NCBI GenBank assembly: GCA_947474455.1
Contig: CANJIL010000008.1
Location: 1 to 64,000 of the forward strand
DNA from: Hyphomonadaceae bacterium
GTDB lineage: Bacteria; Pseudomonadota; Alphaproteobacteria; Caulobacterales; Hyphomonadaceae
Length of the DNA stretch: 64,000 nucleotides
Reading direction: 5' to 3'
In this document: positions 16,052 to 25,813 of the stretch, piece by piece
How the letters are laid out: every line of letters begins with the position of its first letter
Position numbering within the stretch: the stretch's first letter is position 1
Position numbers and translations under genes: made by a program
The notes under the pieces: model-generated
Told to the model about the DNA's origin: nothing
Seen by the model: only the letters and a program-made list of their open reading frames with translations
Databases searched by the model: none

Positions 16052-16801
16052 CTAGATGGCCTGAATGGCCAGATCTCCGGGCATTTCGAGCCCTGCGGCC
16101 GAAAGAACGGCCAGAAAATCAGCCGGCGGAGGGGCGTTAATCACGACGCGGCCCCCCGCCGTCGGATGCGGCAGATCAAGACTGGCGGCATGAAGCATAA
16201 GGCGCGGTACCGGTTCGCCTTTCAGAGTGCCCGCTCCGCCATAATACGGGTCCCCGACAATCGGCCGCCCTTCAATCGAAAGATGGACCCGGATCTGGTG
16301 CATGCGACCCGTCAGGGGTTCGACGGCGAGCAGGTGCATGGAGCCAGTCGACGCCAACACACGCCAGCGGGTGACAGCCGATTGGCTCTTCTGGTCGCCC
16401 GGCCGCGAGGCGCGCATCAGTTCAAGCCCAGGACGCGCGATATGCCGCGAAAGGGGCATGGAGAACTCGGTCACATCGTTCGGGAAGGGTGAGCCGGTGA
16501 CGAGCGCAAGATAGACTTTCGACACCAGCCGTTCGGCGAAGGCTTCACTCAGTGCCGCTGCGGCGGGTTGCGTCTTCGCGGCGACGATAACACCCGACGT
16601 CTGCGCATCGAGTCGGTGAACAAGGCGCGGACGTTTGCCATTGGACCGCGCGAAAGCGGCCATCAGGCGGTCGAGCGTGCGATCATCGACATTGCGGGTC
16701 TGTACGGGCAGGCCCGAGGGCTTGTTGAAGGCGAGCACGGCGCTGTCTTCGTGGATCACCAGCGCGCGGACATAGGCGGCGTCTTCTGCAGACACCGGCA
16801 T
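16052..16801 (-). CDS. RluA-family pseudouridine synthase without S4 domain
   Basis: 249 residues from ATG 16801. It begins almost directly with the catalytic domain (ALVIHEDSAVLAFNKPSGLPVQT), then the active loop PRLVHRLDAQTSGVIVAAKT with the catalytic Asp, the PLTGRMHQIRVHLS block and PRLMLHAASLDLPHP. The lack of an S4 domain is like RluA, which modifies 23S U746 and some tRNAs at U32; the target here is unknown. The frame stays open far upstream into rarA, and a GTG at 16834 would overlap the rarA stop by 8 bases, so the start is uncertain. It lies between rarA and crcB in the same operon. Confidence 0.87.
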   Translation of the reverse strand: MPVSAEDAAYVRALVIHEDSAVLAFNKPSGLPVQTRNVDDRTLDRLMAAFARSNGKRPRLVHRLDAQTSGVIVAAKTQPAAAALSEAFAERLVSKVYLALVTGSPFPNDVTEFSMPLSRHIARPGLELMRASRPGDQKSQSAVTRWRVLASTGSMHLLAVEPLTGRMHQIRVHLSIEGRPIVGDPYYGGAGTLKGEPVPRLMLHAASLDLPHPTAGGRVVINAPPPADFLAVLSAAGLEMPGDLAIQAI

Positions 16802-16826
16802 GGCTTCGTAGTTTCGCTTTTCACCC

Positions 16827-18134
16827 TTAGCCACCCGAACGCTCACGGCGGAGCTTTGCCCACTGTTCGAGTTTCTCGCGGATGGGGCCTTCGCGCCCGG
16901 CGCCCTTGGGCTGGTAGAATTCCTGACGCTCCATGCCGTCGGGAAAATAGTTCTGGCCCGAGAACTGACCGTCGGCGTCGTGGTCGTACTGATAGCCCGA
17001 ACCATAGCCGAGCGACTTCATCACCTTCGTGGGCGCGTTTAGAATATGGGCAGGCGGCATCAAAGAACCGGTCTCACGCGCTGCCGCCCTTGCTGCGCCG
17101 AACGCCTTGTAGGCGGCGTTCGACTTGGGGGCAGTCGCCAGATGGATGACGGCCTGCGCCAGCGCGAGTTCGCCCTCCGGCGAACCAAGACGTTCATAAG
17201 CCGCTGCGGCTTCATTGCAGATCATCAGCGCGGTTGGATCGGCAAGGCCGATGTCTTCCGAGGCTGCGCGGATCATGCGGCGTGCGAGAAACAGCGGGTC
17301 CTCTCCGCCCTCGAGCATGCGGGCGAACCAGTAGAGCGCAGCATCCGGATCGGAACCGCGCGTGGCTTTGTGCCAGGCGGAGATGAGATTGTAGTGCTCC
17401 TCGCGATCCTTGTCGTAGGCAGGCGCGCGCTTCTGGAGAGCGGTCATCAGCCCGTTGGCATCCATGGGCTGCGATCGATTCCAGGCGAAAACTTCCTCGA
17501 CGAGGTTGAGGAAGTAGCGCCCATCGCCATCAGCCATCGCCATCAGAGCAGCCTTGCCGTCTTCAGTGAGCGGCGCGGCTTTGCCCAGATACCGCTCTGC
17601 CTTCGCGAGGAGGCTTCCAAGCGCTGCATCATCCAGACGCTTCAGCACCATGACTTGCGTGCGGGACAGGAGCGCGCCGTTCAACTCGAACGAGGGGTTC
17701 TCGGTGGTGGCGCCGACCAGCGTGACCACGCCTCGCTCCACAAACGGCAGGAAGCCATCCTGCTGGGCGCGATTGAAGCGATGGATCTCATCCACGAACA
17801 GCAGCGTGCCTTTGCCGGTCGCCCGCTTGCCTTCCGCCTTCTCGAAAGCAACGCGGAGATCCTTCACACCCGAGAAAATCGCCGACAGCTGTTCGAAATC
17901 GAGGTTGGCGCGCTTGGCTAGCAGGCGGGCGATAGTGGTCTTGCCCGTGCCCGGCGGCCCCCAGAGAATCAGGCTCGCAAGCCGCCCCTTCGCCAGCATG
18001 CGCCCGATCAGGCCTTCCGGCCCAAGCAGATGCTCTTGGCCAACGACATCCTCCAGCGCTTCCGGACGCAGGCGGTCAGCCAGCGGGCGGGGCGCGTCAT
18101 CGGTAAATCCGGCTGCTTCGAAGAGATCGCTCAC
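16827..18134 (-). CDS. rarA: Replication-associated recombination protein A (AAA+ ATPase)
   Basis: 435 residues. Features in order: PLADRLRPEALEDVVGQEHLLG, Walker A GPPGTGKTT (residues 59-67), Walker B LLFVDEIHRFN, sensor 1 GATTENPSF, the arginine-bearing LLSRTQV and a C-terminal tetramerisation domain with DPDAALYWFARMLEGGEDPLF and PKSNAAYKAFGAA. RarA/MgsA acts at stalled replication forks, loosening DNA ends near the replisome together with SSB and recombination proteins. It lies 33 bases after the HtrA gene and just before a pseudouridine-synthase gene on the same strand. Confidence 0.96.
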   Translation of the reverse strand: MSDLFEAAGFTDDAPRPLADRLRPEALEDVVGQEHLLGPEGLIGRMLAKGRLASLILWGPPGTGKTTIARLLAKRANLDFEQLSAIFSGVKDLRVAFEKAEGKRATGKGTLLFVDEIHRFNRAQQDGFLPFVERGVVTLVGATTENPSFELNGALLSRTQVMVLKRLDDAALGSLLAKAERYLGKAAPLTEDGKAALMAMADGDGRYFLNLVEEVFAWNRSQPMDANGLMTALQKRAPAYDKDREEHYNLISAWHKATRGSDPDAALYWFARMLEGGEDPLFLARRMIRAASEDIGLADPTALMICNEAAAAYERLGSPEGELALAQAVIHLATAPKSNAAYKAFGAARAAARETGSLMPPAHILNAPTKVMKSLGYGSGYQYDHDADGQFSGQNYFPDGMERQEFYQPKGAGREGPIREKLEQWAKLRRERSGG

Positions 18135-18167
18135 AGAACACGATCTAGCGCGCCGGAGCCCCGGCTT

Positions 18168-19667
18168 CTAGCCGCGGAGCGACGTCTCTATGCGCTGGCC
18201 GTTGCGTTCGATGGCCAGACGCCATTCCGACCCCGGATTGGCTTCAGCTTTCTGCAGCGCCGCTTCAAAGTCCTTCTTGGTGCGAATGGTCACGCCATTG
18301 ATCTCGCGCACGATATCGCCGGGCTGGAAGCCGACATTGCGGGCGACGGTGCGGCCCGGAACGCTGTGGATCAGCATGCCGTCCTTGGCCTGGAACGGGT
18401 CGAGCCCAAGCGCGTCCGCCAGCGCCGGCGACAATTCAGCCACCTGGGCCCCCGAGAACGGATTGCGGCTGGTGACCTGCACCAGTTCCGCCTTCGACGT
18501 TCCCGGCGGAGCGGACATCCGCACCCTGATTGTCTGAGCTTGCCTGTTGCGCAGGATGCTGAGCGTAGCGGTTTCGCCTTCCGCCTTGGTCGCCGCGATG
18601 AACTTCATGCCGCGATCGTCAAACACCTCGCGGCTATCGACCGTGAGCACCACGTCGCCTTCCTTGAGCCCAGCCTTGTCGGCCGGACCGCCAGCGAAGA
18701 TTTGCGAGACCAGCACGCCCCGCGGCCGATCAAGACCCAGCGCCGCCGCCTTCTGGCTATCCACCGTTTCGCCCTTCGCGCCCAACCATGGCCGCACAAG
18801 CGTGCCACCATGCACTGCGGCGTCGACCACGCGCTTCACCATCTCGGACGGGATCGCAAAACCAACGCCGTTGGAGCCGCCGCCCTTCGAGAAGATGATC
18901 GAGTTCACGCCAAGCAAGCGGCCTTGCATATCGACCAGCGCGCCGCCGGAATTGCCTGGGTTGATCGATGCGTCGGTCTGGATGAAGGATGCATAGTCGG
19001 AAACGCCCACATCCGTGCGGGCCAGGGCCGAGACGATGCCGCTGGTGACGGTCTGTCCAACACCGAACGGGTTGCCGATCGCCAGCACGAGATCGCCCAC
19101 TGCAAGGCTCCGCGTGTCCGCAAATTCGAGCATGGGAAGACTCTGCCCGTTCGCGTCGATGCGCAGCACAGCGAGATCCGTACGCTCGTCCTTCATCACC
19201 AGTTCGGCGGGAAACTCGCGGCGGTCGTTCAACACTACGCGGAATTCCTGGCCGCCCTCGACGACGTGATTGTTGGTGACGATCACGCCGTCCTCGCCGA
19301 CGATCACGCCCGAGCCGAGCGAGTTGTCGACCTTCTGGTTCGTCGTCGGCGTGTTCCCGCAAAGGCGGGAGAAGACCGGATCGTTCGCATAGGGGCAGTT
19401 CGAACGCCGCACCGTCACGCTCGAATAGACGTTGACCACAGCCGGCGCCGTGCGCCGCACCACGGGTGCGAAGGATTGCTGGATCGCCCCTTGGGACTCC
19501 GGAACGACTCGAAGTTCCTGCGGCGCTGGATCGGGCGAGGGCCCGGCAATAGCGGCAACCGGTTGCCCACCCGGCGCGACAAGTTGGCCAACGGCAGGCG
19601 CTGCGAGCATGGCCAGTGCGGTCGCTATGGAAGCCGAAGCGACGAGAAGAACGTTCTGCCGGGTCAT
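18168..19667 (-). CDS. Periplasmic serine protease, HtrA/Do family
   Basis: 499 residues. A signal peptide (to about residue 28) leads into a trypsin-like domain with the triad His134 (TNNHVVEGG), Asp164 (RTDLAVLRI) and Ser240 (NPGNSGGAL), followed by two PDZ domains (about 290-385 and 405-495; GLKEGDVVLTV, GFQPGDIVREING). A loop near residues 88-112 carries two Cys (NCPYA and LCGNT) that may form the disulfide of the LA-loop region. Such proteins act as chaperone-proteases for misfolded envelope proteins. It heads the six-gene operon ending in the ATP12 gene. I do not distinguish DegP from DegQ. Confidence 0.94.
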   Translation of the reverse strand: MTRQNVLLVASASIATALAMLAAPAVGQLVAPGGQPVAAIAGPSPDPAPQELRVVPESQGAIQQSFAPVVRRTAPAVVNVYSSVTVRRSNCPYANDPVFSRLCGNTPTTNQKVDNSLGSGVIVGEDGVIVTNNHVVEGGQEFRVVLNDRREFPAELVMKDERTDLAVLRIDANGQSLPMLEFADTRSLAVGDLVLAIGNPFGVGQTVTSGIVSALARTDVGVSDYASFIQTDASINPGNSGGALVDMQGRLLGVNSIIFSKGGGSNGVGFAIPSEMVKRVVDAAVHGGTLVRPWLGAKGETVDSQKAAALGLDRPRGVLVSQIFAGGPADKAGLKEGDVVLTVDSREVFDDRGMKFIAATKAEGETATLSILRNRQAQTIRVRMSAPPGTSKAELVQVTSRNPFSGAQVAELSPALADALGLDPFQAKDGMLIHSVPGRTVARNVGFQPGDIVREINGVTIRTKKDFEAALQKAEANPGSEWRLAIERNGQRIETSLRG

Positions 19668-19822
19668 GGACCTACTCCGCGCTGCCGAGCCTGGCGGCGA
19701 GCATCGACTTGTCCCGTACTACGCCGGACAGGTCTATCGCCTGTGCATCGTTTGGCCAGAGCTAAGGGGCAGATTCCGGCGCAAACAAGGCTTGGACGCA
19801 GTGGGGCGCATTCGGCCCAACG

Positions 19823-19847
19823 AAAAAGGCGACCCTGGCGGGTCGCC
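19823..19847 (-). terminator. Rho-independent terminator after rplQ
   Basis: On the minus strand GGCGACCC-loop-GGGTCGCC (8-bp perfect stem, 4-base loop, 19828-19847) is followed directly by TTTTT (19823-19827). It lies 31 bases past the rplQ stop and marks the end of the whole ribosomal supercluster, separating it from the HtrA operon. Confidence 0.85.
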
Positions 19848-19878
19848 TTTCAAATCAGAATTGCCGGAGACCAGCGGT

Positions 19879-20301
19879 CTATTCGTCTGCCGCTTCAGCC
19901 ATCGCTTCGGCGCGAGCGCGGTCGTCAGCGCCCTTGGCGTCGACGTCGCGGTCAACCAGCTCAATCACCGCCAGAGGGGCGTTGTCGCCATGGCGGAAGC
20001 CGGCCTTGAGAACGCGCGTGTAGCCGCCATTGCGGGTCTTGTAGCGCTCAGCGAGCGTGTCGAAGAGTTTCACGACCACATCATCTTCCTTGAGCTGGGC
20101 GGCGGCGAGACGACGGTTCGAGAGACCGCCCTTCTTGCCGAGCGTGATCAGCTTGTCGACGACGGCCCTGAGCTCCTTCGCCTTCGGAAGCGTCGTGGTG
20201 ATCTGCTCATGGCGGATCAGCGCGCCAGACATGTTGGAGAACATCGCCTTGCGGTGCGAGGCCGTCCGGTTGAGTTTGCGAAGCGCGAAACCGTGGCGCA
20301 T
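19879..20301 (-). CDS. rplQ: 50S ribosomal protein L17
   Basis: 140 residues. [24 protein letters not shown] is the invariant opening (quoted in part), followed by [18 protein letters not shown] and [29 protein letters not shown]. The last 20 or so residues ([16 protein letters not shown]) form an acidic, Ala-rich helix, common in alphaproteobacterial L17. L17 sits at the outer rim of the peptide exit tunnel. It is the last gene of the alpha operon, 34 bases after rpoA, and is followed by a strong terminator. Confidence 0.97.
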   Translation of the reverse strand: MRHGFALRKLNRTASHRKAMFSNMSGALIRHEQITTTLPKAKELRAVVDKLITLGKKGGLSNRRLAAAQLKEDDVVVKLFDTLAERYKTRNGGYTRVLKAGFRHGDNAPLAVIELVDRDVDAKGADDRARAEAMAEAADE

Positions 20302-20335
20302 TTTACTACCCGGCTCTTGTTGGAGCCGCTCCTAA

Positions 20336-21373
20336 TCAGGTGTGGTCTTCGTATTTCTTGGCGAGCTCTTCGATGTTCTCCGGCGGCCAGGACGGAACGT
20401 CCATGCCGAGGTGGAGGCCCATCGAGGCGAGCACTTCCTTGATCTCGTTGAGCGACTTACGGCCGAAGTTCGGAGTACGGAGCATTTCCGCTTCGGACTT
20501 CTGGATGAGGTCGCCGATGTAGACGATGTTGTCGTTGCGCAGGCAGTTGGCCGAACGCACCGAAAGCTCCAGCTCGTCGACCTTCTTGAGCAGCACCGGA
20601 TTGAAGCCCAGGTCCGGCTCGTCTTCGGCCGACGAAGCGGCGACTGGCTCGTCGAATGTGATGAGCAGTTGCAGCTGGTCCTGCAGGATGCGCGCAGCGT
20701 ATGCCACGGCGTTCTCCGGCGTCACCGAACCATCGGTCTGAACCTCGAGCGTAAGCTTGTCATAGTCCAGCACCTGGCCGGCGCGGGTGTCTTCAACGAG
20801 GACGCTCACGCGTTCGACCGGGGAGAAGATCGAGTCGATCGGGATGTAGCCCAGCGGGGCGTCATCCGGACGGTTGCGGTCGGCCGGTACATAACCCTTG
20901 CCGGTCGCGATGGTGAACTCCATGCGGAGCTCAGAGCCTTCGTCGAGGTGGCAGATGATGTGGTCGGGGTTGAGGATCTCGATGTCCGAGGACGTCTCGA
21001 TCTGGCCGGCTTTCACCGCCCCCCCGCCTGTGGCCTTCAGCGTCATGCGCTTGGGCGTATCCGACACCATGCGGATCGCGACGCGCTTGAGGTTGAGGAC
21101 GATGTCGGTGACGTCTTCGCGGACGCCCGGGATGGACGAGAACTCGTGAACGACGCCATCGATCTGGACGCCGGTGATGGCCGCACCCTGGAGCGAGGAC
21201 AGGAGAACGCGGCGGAGTGCGTTGCCGAGGGTCGTGCCGAAGCCGCGCTCGAGCGGCTCTATGACGAGCCTGGCTTTGCGTTGCGCGTCCCGATCATGTT
21301 CGACAACCGGACGGTTGGGGCGGATCAGGTCTTTCCAGTTTTTGTCGTTCACCGAGCCGGCGGGTTGCGCCAT
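20336..21373 (-). CDS. rpoA: RNA polymerase alpha subunit
   Basis: 345 residues. The N-terminal assembly domain has [40 protein letters not shown] and the dimer contacts. After a linker (about 240-255, rich in Ala, Ser and Glu) comes the C-terminal domain with [21 protein letters not shown] and [17 protein letters not shown], which contacts UP-element DNA and activators. It is placed between rpsK and rplQ as in most bacteria. The length is normal for alphaproteobacteria, and every key block is intact. Confidence 0.98.
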   Translation of the reverse strand: MAQPAGSVNDKNWKDLIRPNRPVVEHDRDAQRKARLVIEPLERGFGTTLGNALRRVLLSSLQGAAITGVQIDGVVHEFSSIPGVREDVTDIVLNLKRVAIRMVSDTPKRMTLKATGGGAVKAGQIETSSDIEILNPDHIICHLDEGSELRMEFTIATGKGYVPADRNRPDDAPLGYIPIDSIFSPVERVSVLVEDTRAGQVLDYDKLTLEVQTDGSVTPENAVAYAARILQDQLQLLITFDEPVAASSAEDEPDLGFNPVLLKKVDELELSVRSANCLRNDNIVYIGDLIQKSEAEMLRTPNFGRKSLNEIKEVLASMGLHLGMDVPSWPPENIEELAKKYEDHT

Positions 21374-21418
21374 GGGTTTAGCCTCTTCAGTAGGTCCTGA
21401 CCGAAACGAGAAAGCGCG

Positions 21419-21826
21419 TTAGACGCGGCGGCGTTTCGGCGGACGGCAGCCGTTGTGGGGCACGGCAGTGGTGTCGTGAATGGTCGTGACGGTGAAGCCA
21501 ACGGCCTGCAGGGCGCGCAGCGCCGACTCGCGGCCCGAACCGGGACCGTGGACGAGCACTTCGAGCGTTTTCATGCCGTGTTCCATCGCCTTCTTGCCAG
21601 CGTCTTCGGCGGCGACCTGGGCGGCGTAAGGCGTCGACTTGCGCGACCCCTTGAAGCCCATCGTGCCGGCGGACGACCAGGATATGGTGTTGCCTTGCGC
21701 GTCGGTGATCGTGATGATGGTGTTGTTGAACGACGCATTCACGTGGGCGACGCCCGACGCGATGTTCTTGCGTTCCCGTTTCTTGACCCGGCCTTTGTCG
21801 CCGGCGGCAGTCGCTTCGCGAGCCAT
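21419..21826 (-). CDS. rpsK: 30S ribosomal protein S11
   Basis: 135 residues. The core [44 protein letters not shown] and the C-terminal [12 protein letters not shown] are diagnostic. The N-terminus is extended by a basic segment ([14 protein letters not shown]). S11 lies on the 30S platform next to the mRNA exit and the anti-Shine-Dalgarno helix. It is 8 bases downstream of rpsM and 45 bases upstream of rpoA. Confidence 0.97.
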   Translation of the reverse strand: MAREATAAGDKGRVKKRERKNIASGVAHVNASFNNTIITITDAQGNTISWSSAGTMGFKGSRKSTPYAAQVAAEDAGKKAMEHGMKTLEVLVHGPGSGRESALRALQAVGFTVTTIHDTTAVPHNGCRPPKRRRV

Positions 21827-21834
21827 GATCTATC

Positions 21835-22203
21835 CTACTTCTTCTTGCCGGCGATGGCCTTTGCAGGGCCTTTGCGTGTGCGGGCGTTGGTGTGGGTGCG
21901 CTGGCCGCGGACCGGCAGGCCCTTGCGGTGACGCAGGCCGCGATAGCAGCCGAGGTCCATGAGGCGCTTGATGTTCATCGCAACCTCGCGACGAAGGTCG
22001 CCTTCGACGACGAAATCGGCGTCGATCGTTTCGCGGATTTTGAGCACTTCAGCGTCCGTCAGCTGGTTCACCCGGCGCGCCGGCTCGATGCCGAGCTTCG
22101 CCGTGAGTTCCTTGGCTTTGGCCGGGCCAATGCCGTGAATGTAGGTCAGGGCGACTTCGACGCGCTTTGCGGTCGGAAGGTTCACGCCGGCGATACGGGC
22201 CAA
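21835..22203 (-). CDS. rpsM: 30S ribosomal protein S13
   Basis: 122 residues. It begins [26 protein letters not shown], with the helix-hairpin-helix-like segment, then [25 protein letters not shown] and [28 protein letters not shown]. The basic tail (KAIAGKKK) reaches toward the P-site tRNA from the 30S head. It is the first gene of its transcription unit: a clear promoter lies about 135 bases upstream, and adk ends 226 bases before it. Confidence 0.97.
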   Translation of the reverse strand: MARIAGVNLPTAKRVEVALTYIHGIGPAKAKELTAKLGIEPARRVNQLTDAEVLKIRETIDADFVVEGDLRREVAMNIKRLMDLGCYRGLRHRKGLPVRGQRTHTNARTRKGPAKAIAGKKK

Positions 22204-22335
22204 TTGCCTCTCCTGAACGTCCGCCGTTTCCCTTTGGGAGCGGCCAAAAACTCTGTCGAAATGCCAAAGCGACGGACATAACAGCGCTGCGCCCTAAGGC
22301 GCGGCGAAGCATTAAGCCCATCGCGGAAGCCGCCC

Positions 22336-22363
22336 TTTATAGGAGGCGAACCCCAGCCGTCAA
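22336..22363 (-). promoter_or_regulatory. Predicted promoter of the rpsM-rpsK-rpoA-rplQ operon
   Basis: On the minus strand TTGACG (22358-22363) and TATAAA (22336-22341) are separated by 16 bases. It lies in the adk-rpsM gap and resembles the boxes before rpsJ and rpsL. The resulting leader would be about 125 bases. Confidence 0.65.
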
Positions 22364-22392
22364 CCGCTTATTTCCTTTTCGTTTCAGTCCCC

Positions 22393-22424
22393 CCGGGCCC
22401 AGCAAGCGGTTGCTCTGCGCCCGG
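22393..22424 (-). terminator. Possible terminator or attenuator after adk
   Basis: On the minus strand a hairpin begins 6 bases past the adk stop: an outer pairing of CCGGG with CCCGG and an inner AGCAA/TTGCT stem over a 4-base loop, with an unpaired patch between them. There is no T-run, so complete termination is doubtful. It may let some spc transcripts read into rpsM. Confidence 0.35.
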
Positions 22425-22429
22425 ATTCT

Positions 22430-23011
22430 TCAGGCTTTTTTCGACTTGGCGTTGTCAAGAGTGTCCGCGATTGCGTCGGACACGGTTTCAACTTTCGCCA
22501 TGCCGTCTATCTCGGCCAATTTGCCCTGCCCGGCATAGACCTGCACCAGCGGCGCGGTCTGCGAGTTGTAGGCAACCAGGCGCTTTTTGAAGGCTTCCGG
22601 GTTATCGTCGGCCCGCCCTTCGTCCTCGAAACGCTTGGTAACGCGGGCGATAAGGGCGTTTTCATCGACCTTGAGACGGATGACCAAATCGACCTTCTGG
22701 CCGCGGCTGGCGAGCGACTTATCCAGCGCCTCGGCCTGCGGAATCGTGCGGGGGAAGCCGTCGAAAATGAACCCGGCGGCCATGGGGTTGTTGTCGAGCT
22801 GCTCTTCGATCAGCGCGATGACGATTTCGTCGGAAACCAGCGCGCCTGAATCCATGATTGCCGCCACCCGTTTGCCGAGTTCGGATCCCGAGGATCGCGC
22901 CGCCCGGAGCATGTCACCGGTGGACAACTGGATGAAGCCACGCTCCGCAACGAGCTTCTTGGCCTGGGTTCCCTTGCCGGCGGCTGGGGGACCGAACAGG
23001 ATCAGGTTCAC
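22430..23011 (-). CDS. adk: Adenylate kinase, short (lid-less) form
   Basis: 193 residues. The P-loop is GPPAAGKGTQ (residues 7-16), followed by QLSTGDMLRAA, the substrate block FDGFPRTIPQAEALD and VKRFEDEGRADDN. The segment between about residues 120 and 135 is short and lacks the four-Cys zinc lid found in longer bacterial enzymes, which is normal for alphaproteobacteria. It interconverts AMP, ADP and ATP in the cytoplasm. The start overlaps the secY stop by 4 bases, so translation is coupled at the end of the spc operon. Confidence 0.97.
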   Translation of the reverse strand: MNLILFGPPAAGKGTQAKKLVAERGFIQLSTGDMLRAARSSGSELGKRVAAIMDSGALVSDEIVIALIEEQLDNNPMAAGFIFDGFPRTIPQAEALDKSLASRGQKVDLVIRLKVDENALIARVTKRFEDEGRADDNPEAFKKRLVAYNSQTAPLVQVYAGQGKLAEIDGMAKVETVSDAIADTLDNAKSKKA

Positions 23012-24378
23012 TTCTTCTTACCCCCCAACCTCGACCGCTTGATCATGCCCTCATATTGGTGGCCGATCAAATGCGACTGGATTTGTGCGACCGTGTCCAT
23101 AGTGACTGATACGACAATCAACAGGGACGTGCCGCCGATGTAGAATCTTCCTGTCAAAGGATTGGTCCGCAGCAATTCTGGCAGCACGCAAACGGCAGCT
23201 ATGTAGACCGAGCCGATCACCGTCAGGCGTGTCAGTACGTAGTCAAAGTATTCCGCCGTCCGCTTGCCGGGACGGTAACCCGGAATAAAGCCGCCATACT
23301 TGCGCAGGTTCTCCGCGGTCTCTTCGGCGTTGAATACGATCCCGGTATAGAAGAAGCAGAAGAAGATGATCAGCGCAGCAAACAGGATCACGTGCAGCGG
23401 CTGGCCAACGCCCAGATAAGCGTTGATGAAGCCAAGCGTCTCGCCCCACCAGCCGGTCTGCGCGGCAGCGCCCGCGGCGTTGTTCATGCTCGCCATGGTC
23501 TGCGGCAGCATGAGAAGCGACGAGGCAAAGATCGGGGGGATGACGCCGGCCGAGTTTACCTTCAGAGGCAGGAATGACGATTCCCCGCCCACCATCCGGT
23601 TGCCCTGCTGGCGCTTTGGATAATGGATCAGTAGGCGTCGCTGCGACCGCTCGATGAACACGATGAACAGCACCATCATAACCGACAGCGCTGTAATCGC
23701 CAGGATCACGGTGAAGTCGATCGAGCCCTGATAGAGCTGCTGCCAGGTCTGCATGATGTAGTTCGGCAGCTCTGCGACGATACCCGCGAAGATGATCAGC
23801 GAGATGCCGTTGCCGACGCCCCGCGCCGTCACTTGTTCGCCCAGCCACATCACGAACACCGTGCCGCCAACCAGCGTCACGACGGTCGATGTCAGGAAGT
23901 AGATGCCCGGATCCAGAGCGGCCGACGTGCCGTCGGTCTGAACCGTGTTCAGCGAGGTCGCTACCATGAAGGCCTGCGCGAGCGCCAGAACGACGGTGAG
24001 ATAGCGCGTGTACTGGTTGATCTGCTTGCGGCCCGTCTCGCCTTCCTTCTTCAGGCGCTCGAGCGCGGGAACGGCGGTGGTCAGGATCTGCACGATGATC
24101 GAGGCCGAAATGTACGGCATCACGTTGAGGGCGAAGATCGCCATACGCTCCACGGCGCCGCCGGAGAACGTGTTCCACATGCCGAGAATGCCGCGAGAGG
24201 CCTGACCGAACTGGGCGGCGTACACTGCAGTATCAATGCCGGGAATCGGAACCTGCGTGCCGATCCGGTAGACGACCAGCGCGATGAGCGTGAACCAGAT
24301 GCGAGCCTGCAGCTCCTTCGCCTTGCTGAAGGTCGAGAAGGAAATGTTGCGAGCAAATTGCTCGGCCGCGGATACCAT
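23008..24378 (-). CDS. secY: Preprotein translocase subunit SecY
   Basis: 456 residues with ten membrane helices. Helix 1 is followed by the plug region (PGIDTAVYAAQFGQASRGILGMWNTF, quoted in part: SRGILGMWNTFSGGA). Cytoplasmic loops are rich in basic residues (ERSQRRLLIHYPKRQQG in C4 and the GGFIPGYRPGKRTAEYFD loop in C5, which docks SecA and the ribosome). It forms the SecYEG channel; secE is also in this window, secG is not. It sits between rplO and adk as in most spc operons. Confidence 0.98.
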   Translation of the reverse strand: MVSAAEQFARNISFSTFSKAKELQARIWFTLIALVVYRIGTQVPIPGIDTAVYAAQFGQASRGILGMWNTFSGGAVERMAIFALNVMPYISASIIVQILTTAVPALERLKKEGETGRKQINQYTRYLTVVLALAQAFMVATSLNTVQTDGTSAALDPGIYFLTSTVVTLVGGTVFVMWLGEQVTARGVGNGISLIIFAGIVAELPNYIMQTWQQLYQGSIDFTVILAITALSVMMVLFIVFIERSQRRLLIHYPKRQQGNRMVGGESSFLPLKVNSAGVIPPIFASSLLMLPQTMASMNNAAGAAAQTGWWGETLGFINAYLGVGQPLHVILFAALIIFFCFFYTGIVFNAEETAENLRKYGGFIPGYRPGKRTAEYFDYVLTRLTVIGSVYIAAVCVLPELLRTNPLTGRFYIGGTSLLIVVSVTMDTVAQIQSHLIGHQYEGMIKRSRLGGKKK

Positions 24379-24468
24379 TAAGCCCGCCTCCCAGATCGCG
24401 CTGCCCTCAGACCCCTCTTAGCGACGGGCTGAGAACTCACGGACGCCTGCCCTGAAACCAGAGCAGGC

Positions 24469-24951
24469 CTACTCGGCAGCCTCGACGGCAACCGGCTTCG
24501 TCACAGTAACCTTGCCGCCGGCTTTTTCCACCGCTTCGATTGCAGCTTTGGAGGCTCCGTACACGACCAGCTCAACTTTGGAGGTGAACTCGCCTTTTGC
24601 AAGGAGGCGCACGCCGTCCTTGGTGCGGCGCAGCACGCCAGCCGCCTTGAGGACGTCAGCGTCGATCGGCTTTTTGGCGTCGAGTTTGCCCGCTTTCAAG
24701 AACTCCTCGATCTTGCCCAGATTGACCTCGGCAAAGCTCTTTGCGCCGTGGGGCGTGAAGCCGCGCTTCGGCAGGCGCATGTAGATCGGCATCTGGCCGC
24801 CTTCGAAGCCGTTGATGGCGACGCCGCGGCGCGCCTTCTGGCCCTTGACGCCGCGACCCGCGGTCTTGCCCTTGCCCGAGCCGACGCCCAGGCCGACGCG
24901 CATCCGCTTCTTGCGGGCGCCTTCTTTGTCGGAGATCTGGTTCAGTTTCAT
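24469..24951 (-). CDS. rplO: 50S ribosomal protein L15
   Basis: 160 residues. The N-terminus is the glycine/lysine-rich extension [25 protein letters not shown] (shown in part: [15 protein letters not shown]), then [18 protein letters not shown] and a globular C-domain with [23 protein letters not shown]15 threads its tail into the 23S core and is needed late in 50S assembly. A 90-base gap separates it from secY; rpmD is 44 bases upstream. Confidence 0.97.
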   Translation of the reverse strand: MKLNQISDKEGARKKRMRVGLGVGSGKGKTAGRGVKGQKARRGVAINGFEGGQMPIYMRLPKRGFTPHGAKSFAEVNLGKIEEFLKAGKLDAKKPIDADVLKAAGVLRRTKDGVRLLAKGEFTSKVELVVYGASKAAIEAVEKAGGKVTVTKPVAVEAAE

Positions 24952-24995
24952 CTTGCTCTCCAGGCCAGCCGCCCTCGCGGGCGACCAGCAAATTC

Positions 24996-25184
24996 CTAGT
25001 CAGTTACGACTTCGATCAGGTGCGAAACCTTGGCAATCATGCCGCGAACGGAAGGAGTGTCCTCCAATTCGCGTTCGCGCGCGAGCTTGTTGAGGCCGAG
25101 GCCGACAAGCGTCGCACGCTGCGAAGCTTCGCGACGCTGCGGGCTCTTCACCTGCTTCACGCGGAGGGTTTTCTTGGCGGCCAT
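24996..25184 (-). CDS. rpmD: 50S ribosomal protein L30
   Basis: 62 residues. [27 protein letters not shown], with the family block of basic residues before VGLGLNKL (quoted in part: [14 protein letters not shown]), then [19 protein letters not shown]30 is a small alpha/beta protein on the 50S surface. Its short length and position between rpsE and rplO support the call. Confidence 0.95.
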   Translation of the reverse strand: MAAKKTLRVKQVKSPQRREASQRATLVGLGLNKLARERELEDTPSVRGMIAKVSHLIEVVTD

Positions 25185-25200
25185 CTCAACGTCTCCTGGC

Positions 25201-25803
25201 TTACGCGACTTCGGCGTTGCCCGAGCCGTCGGTGCGGCGGGCGATGATGTCCTGCACCTTCAGGCCGCGCTTGGATGCGATCTGACGGGGCGAAGCCTGG
25301 CGCTTGAGCGCGTCGACTGTGGCGCGAACCATGTTGTAAGGGTTCGAGGAACCCGTCGACTTGGCGACGACGTCACGTATGCCGAGCACGTCGAACACCG
25401 CCCGCATCGGACCGCCGGCGATCACGCCCGTACCAGCTGGAGCTGAACGCATGATGACCTTGCCGGCACCCCACCGGCCGTGGGTGTCGTGGTGCAGCGT
25501 GCGGCCTTCGCGCAGCGGCACGCGGACCATGGATTTCTTGGCTTCCTCGGTCGCCTTGCGGATCGCCTCAGGAACCTCACGGGCCTTGCCGTGACCGTAG
25601 CCAATGCGGCCCTTCTGGTCGCCGACAACCACGAGGGCTGCGAACGCGAAGTTCTTACCGCCCTTCACGACCTTGGCGACGCGGTTGATCGCAACCAGCT
25701 TGTCGACGATCTCGGACTGTTCGCGATCATCGCCGCCATCGCGACGACGGCCACGACCACCGCGTTCACCACCACGTTCGCTACGTTCGCCTTCACGCGC
25801 CAT
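25201..25803 (-). CDS. rpsE: 30S ribosomal protein S5
   Basis: 200 residues. A conserved core ([71 protein letters not shown]) follows an N-terminal tail of about 30 residues made of RGG-like repeats ([17 protein letters not shown]). S5 helps set decoding fidelity and mRNA unwinding at the entry channel. The Arg/Gly tail is disordered and positively charged, probably RNA-contacting; such tails occur in several alphaproteobacteria. Confidence 0.97.
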   Translation of the reverse strand: MAREGERSERGGERGGRGRRRDGGDDREQSEIVDKLVAINRVAKVVKGGKNFAFAALVVVGDQKGRIGYGHGKAREVPEAIRKATEEAKKSMVRVPLREGRTLHHDTHGRWGAGKVIMRSAPAGTGVIAGGPMRAVFDVLGIRDVVAKSTGSSNPYNMVRATVDALKRQASPRQIASKRGLKVQDIIARRTDGSGNAEVA

Positions 25804-25813
25804 CAGCGACTCC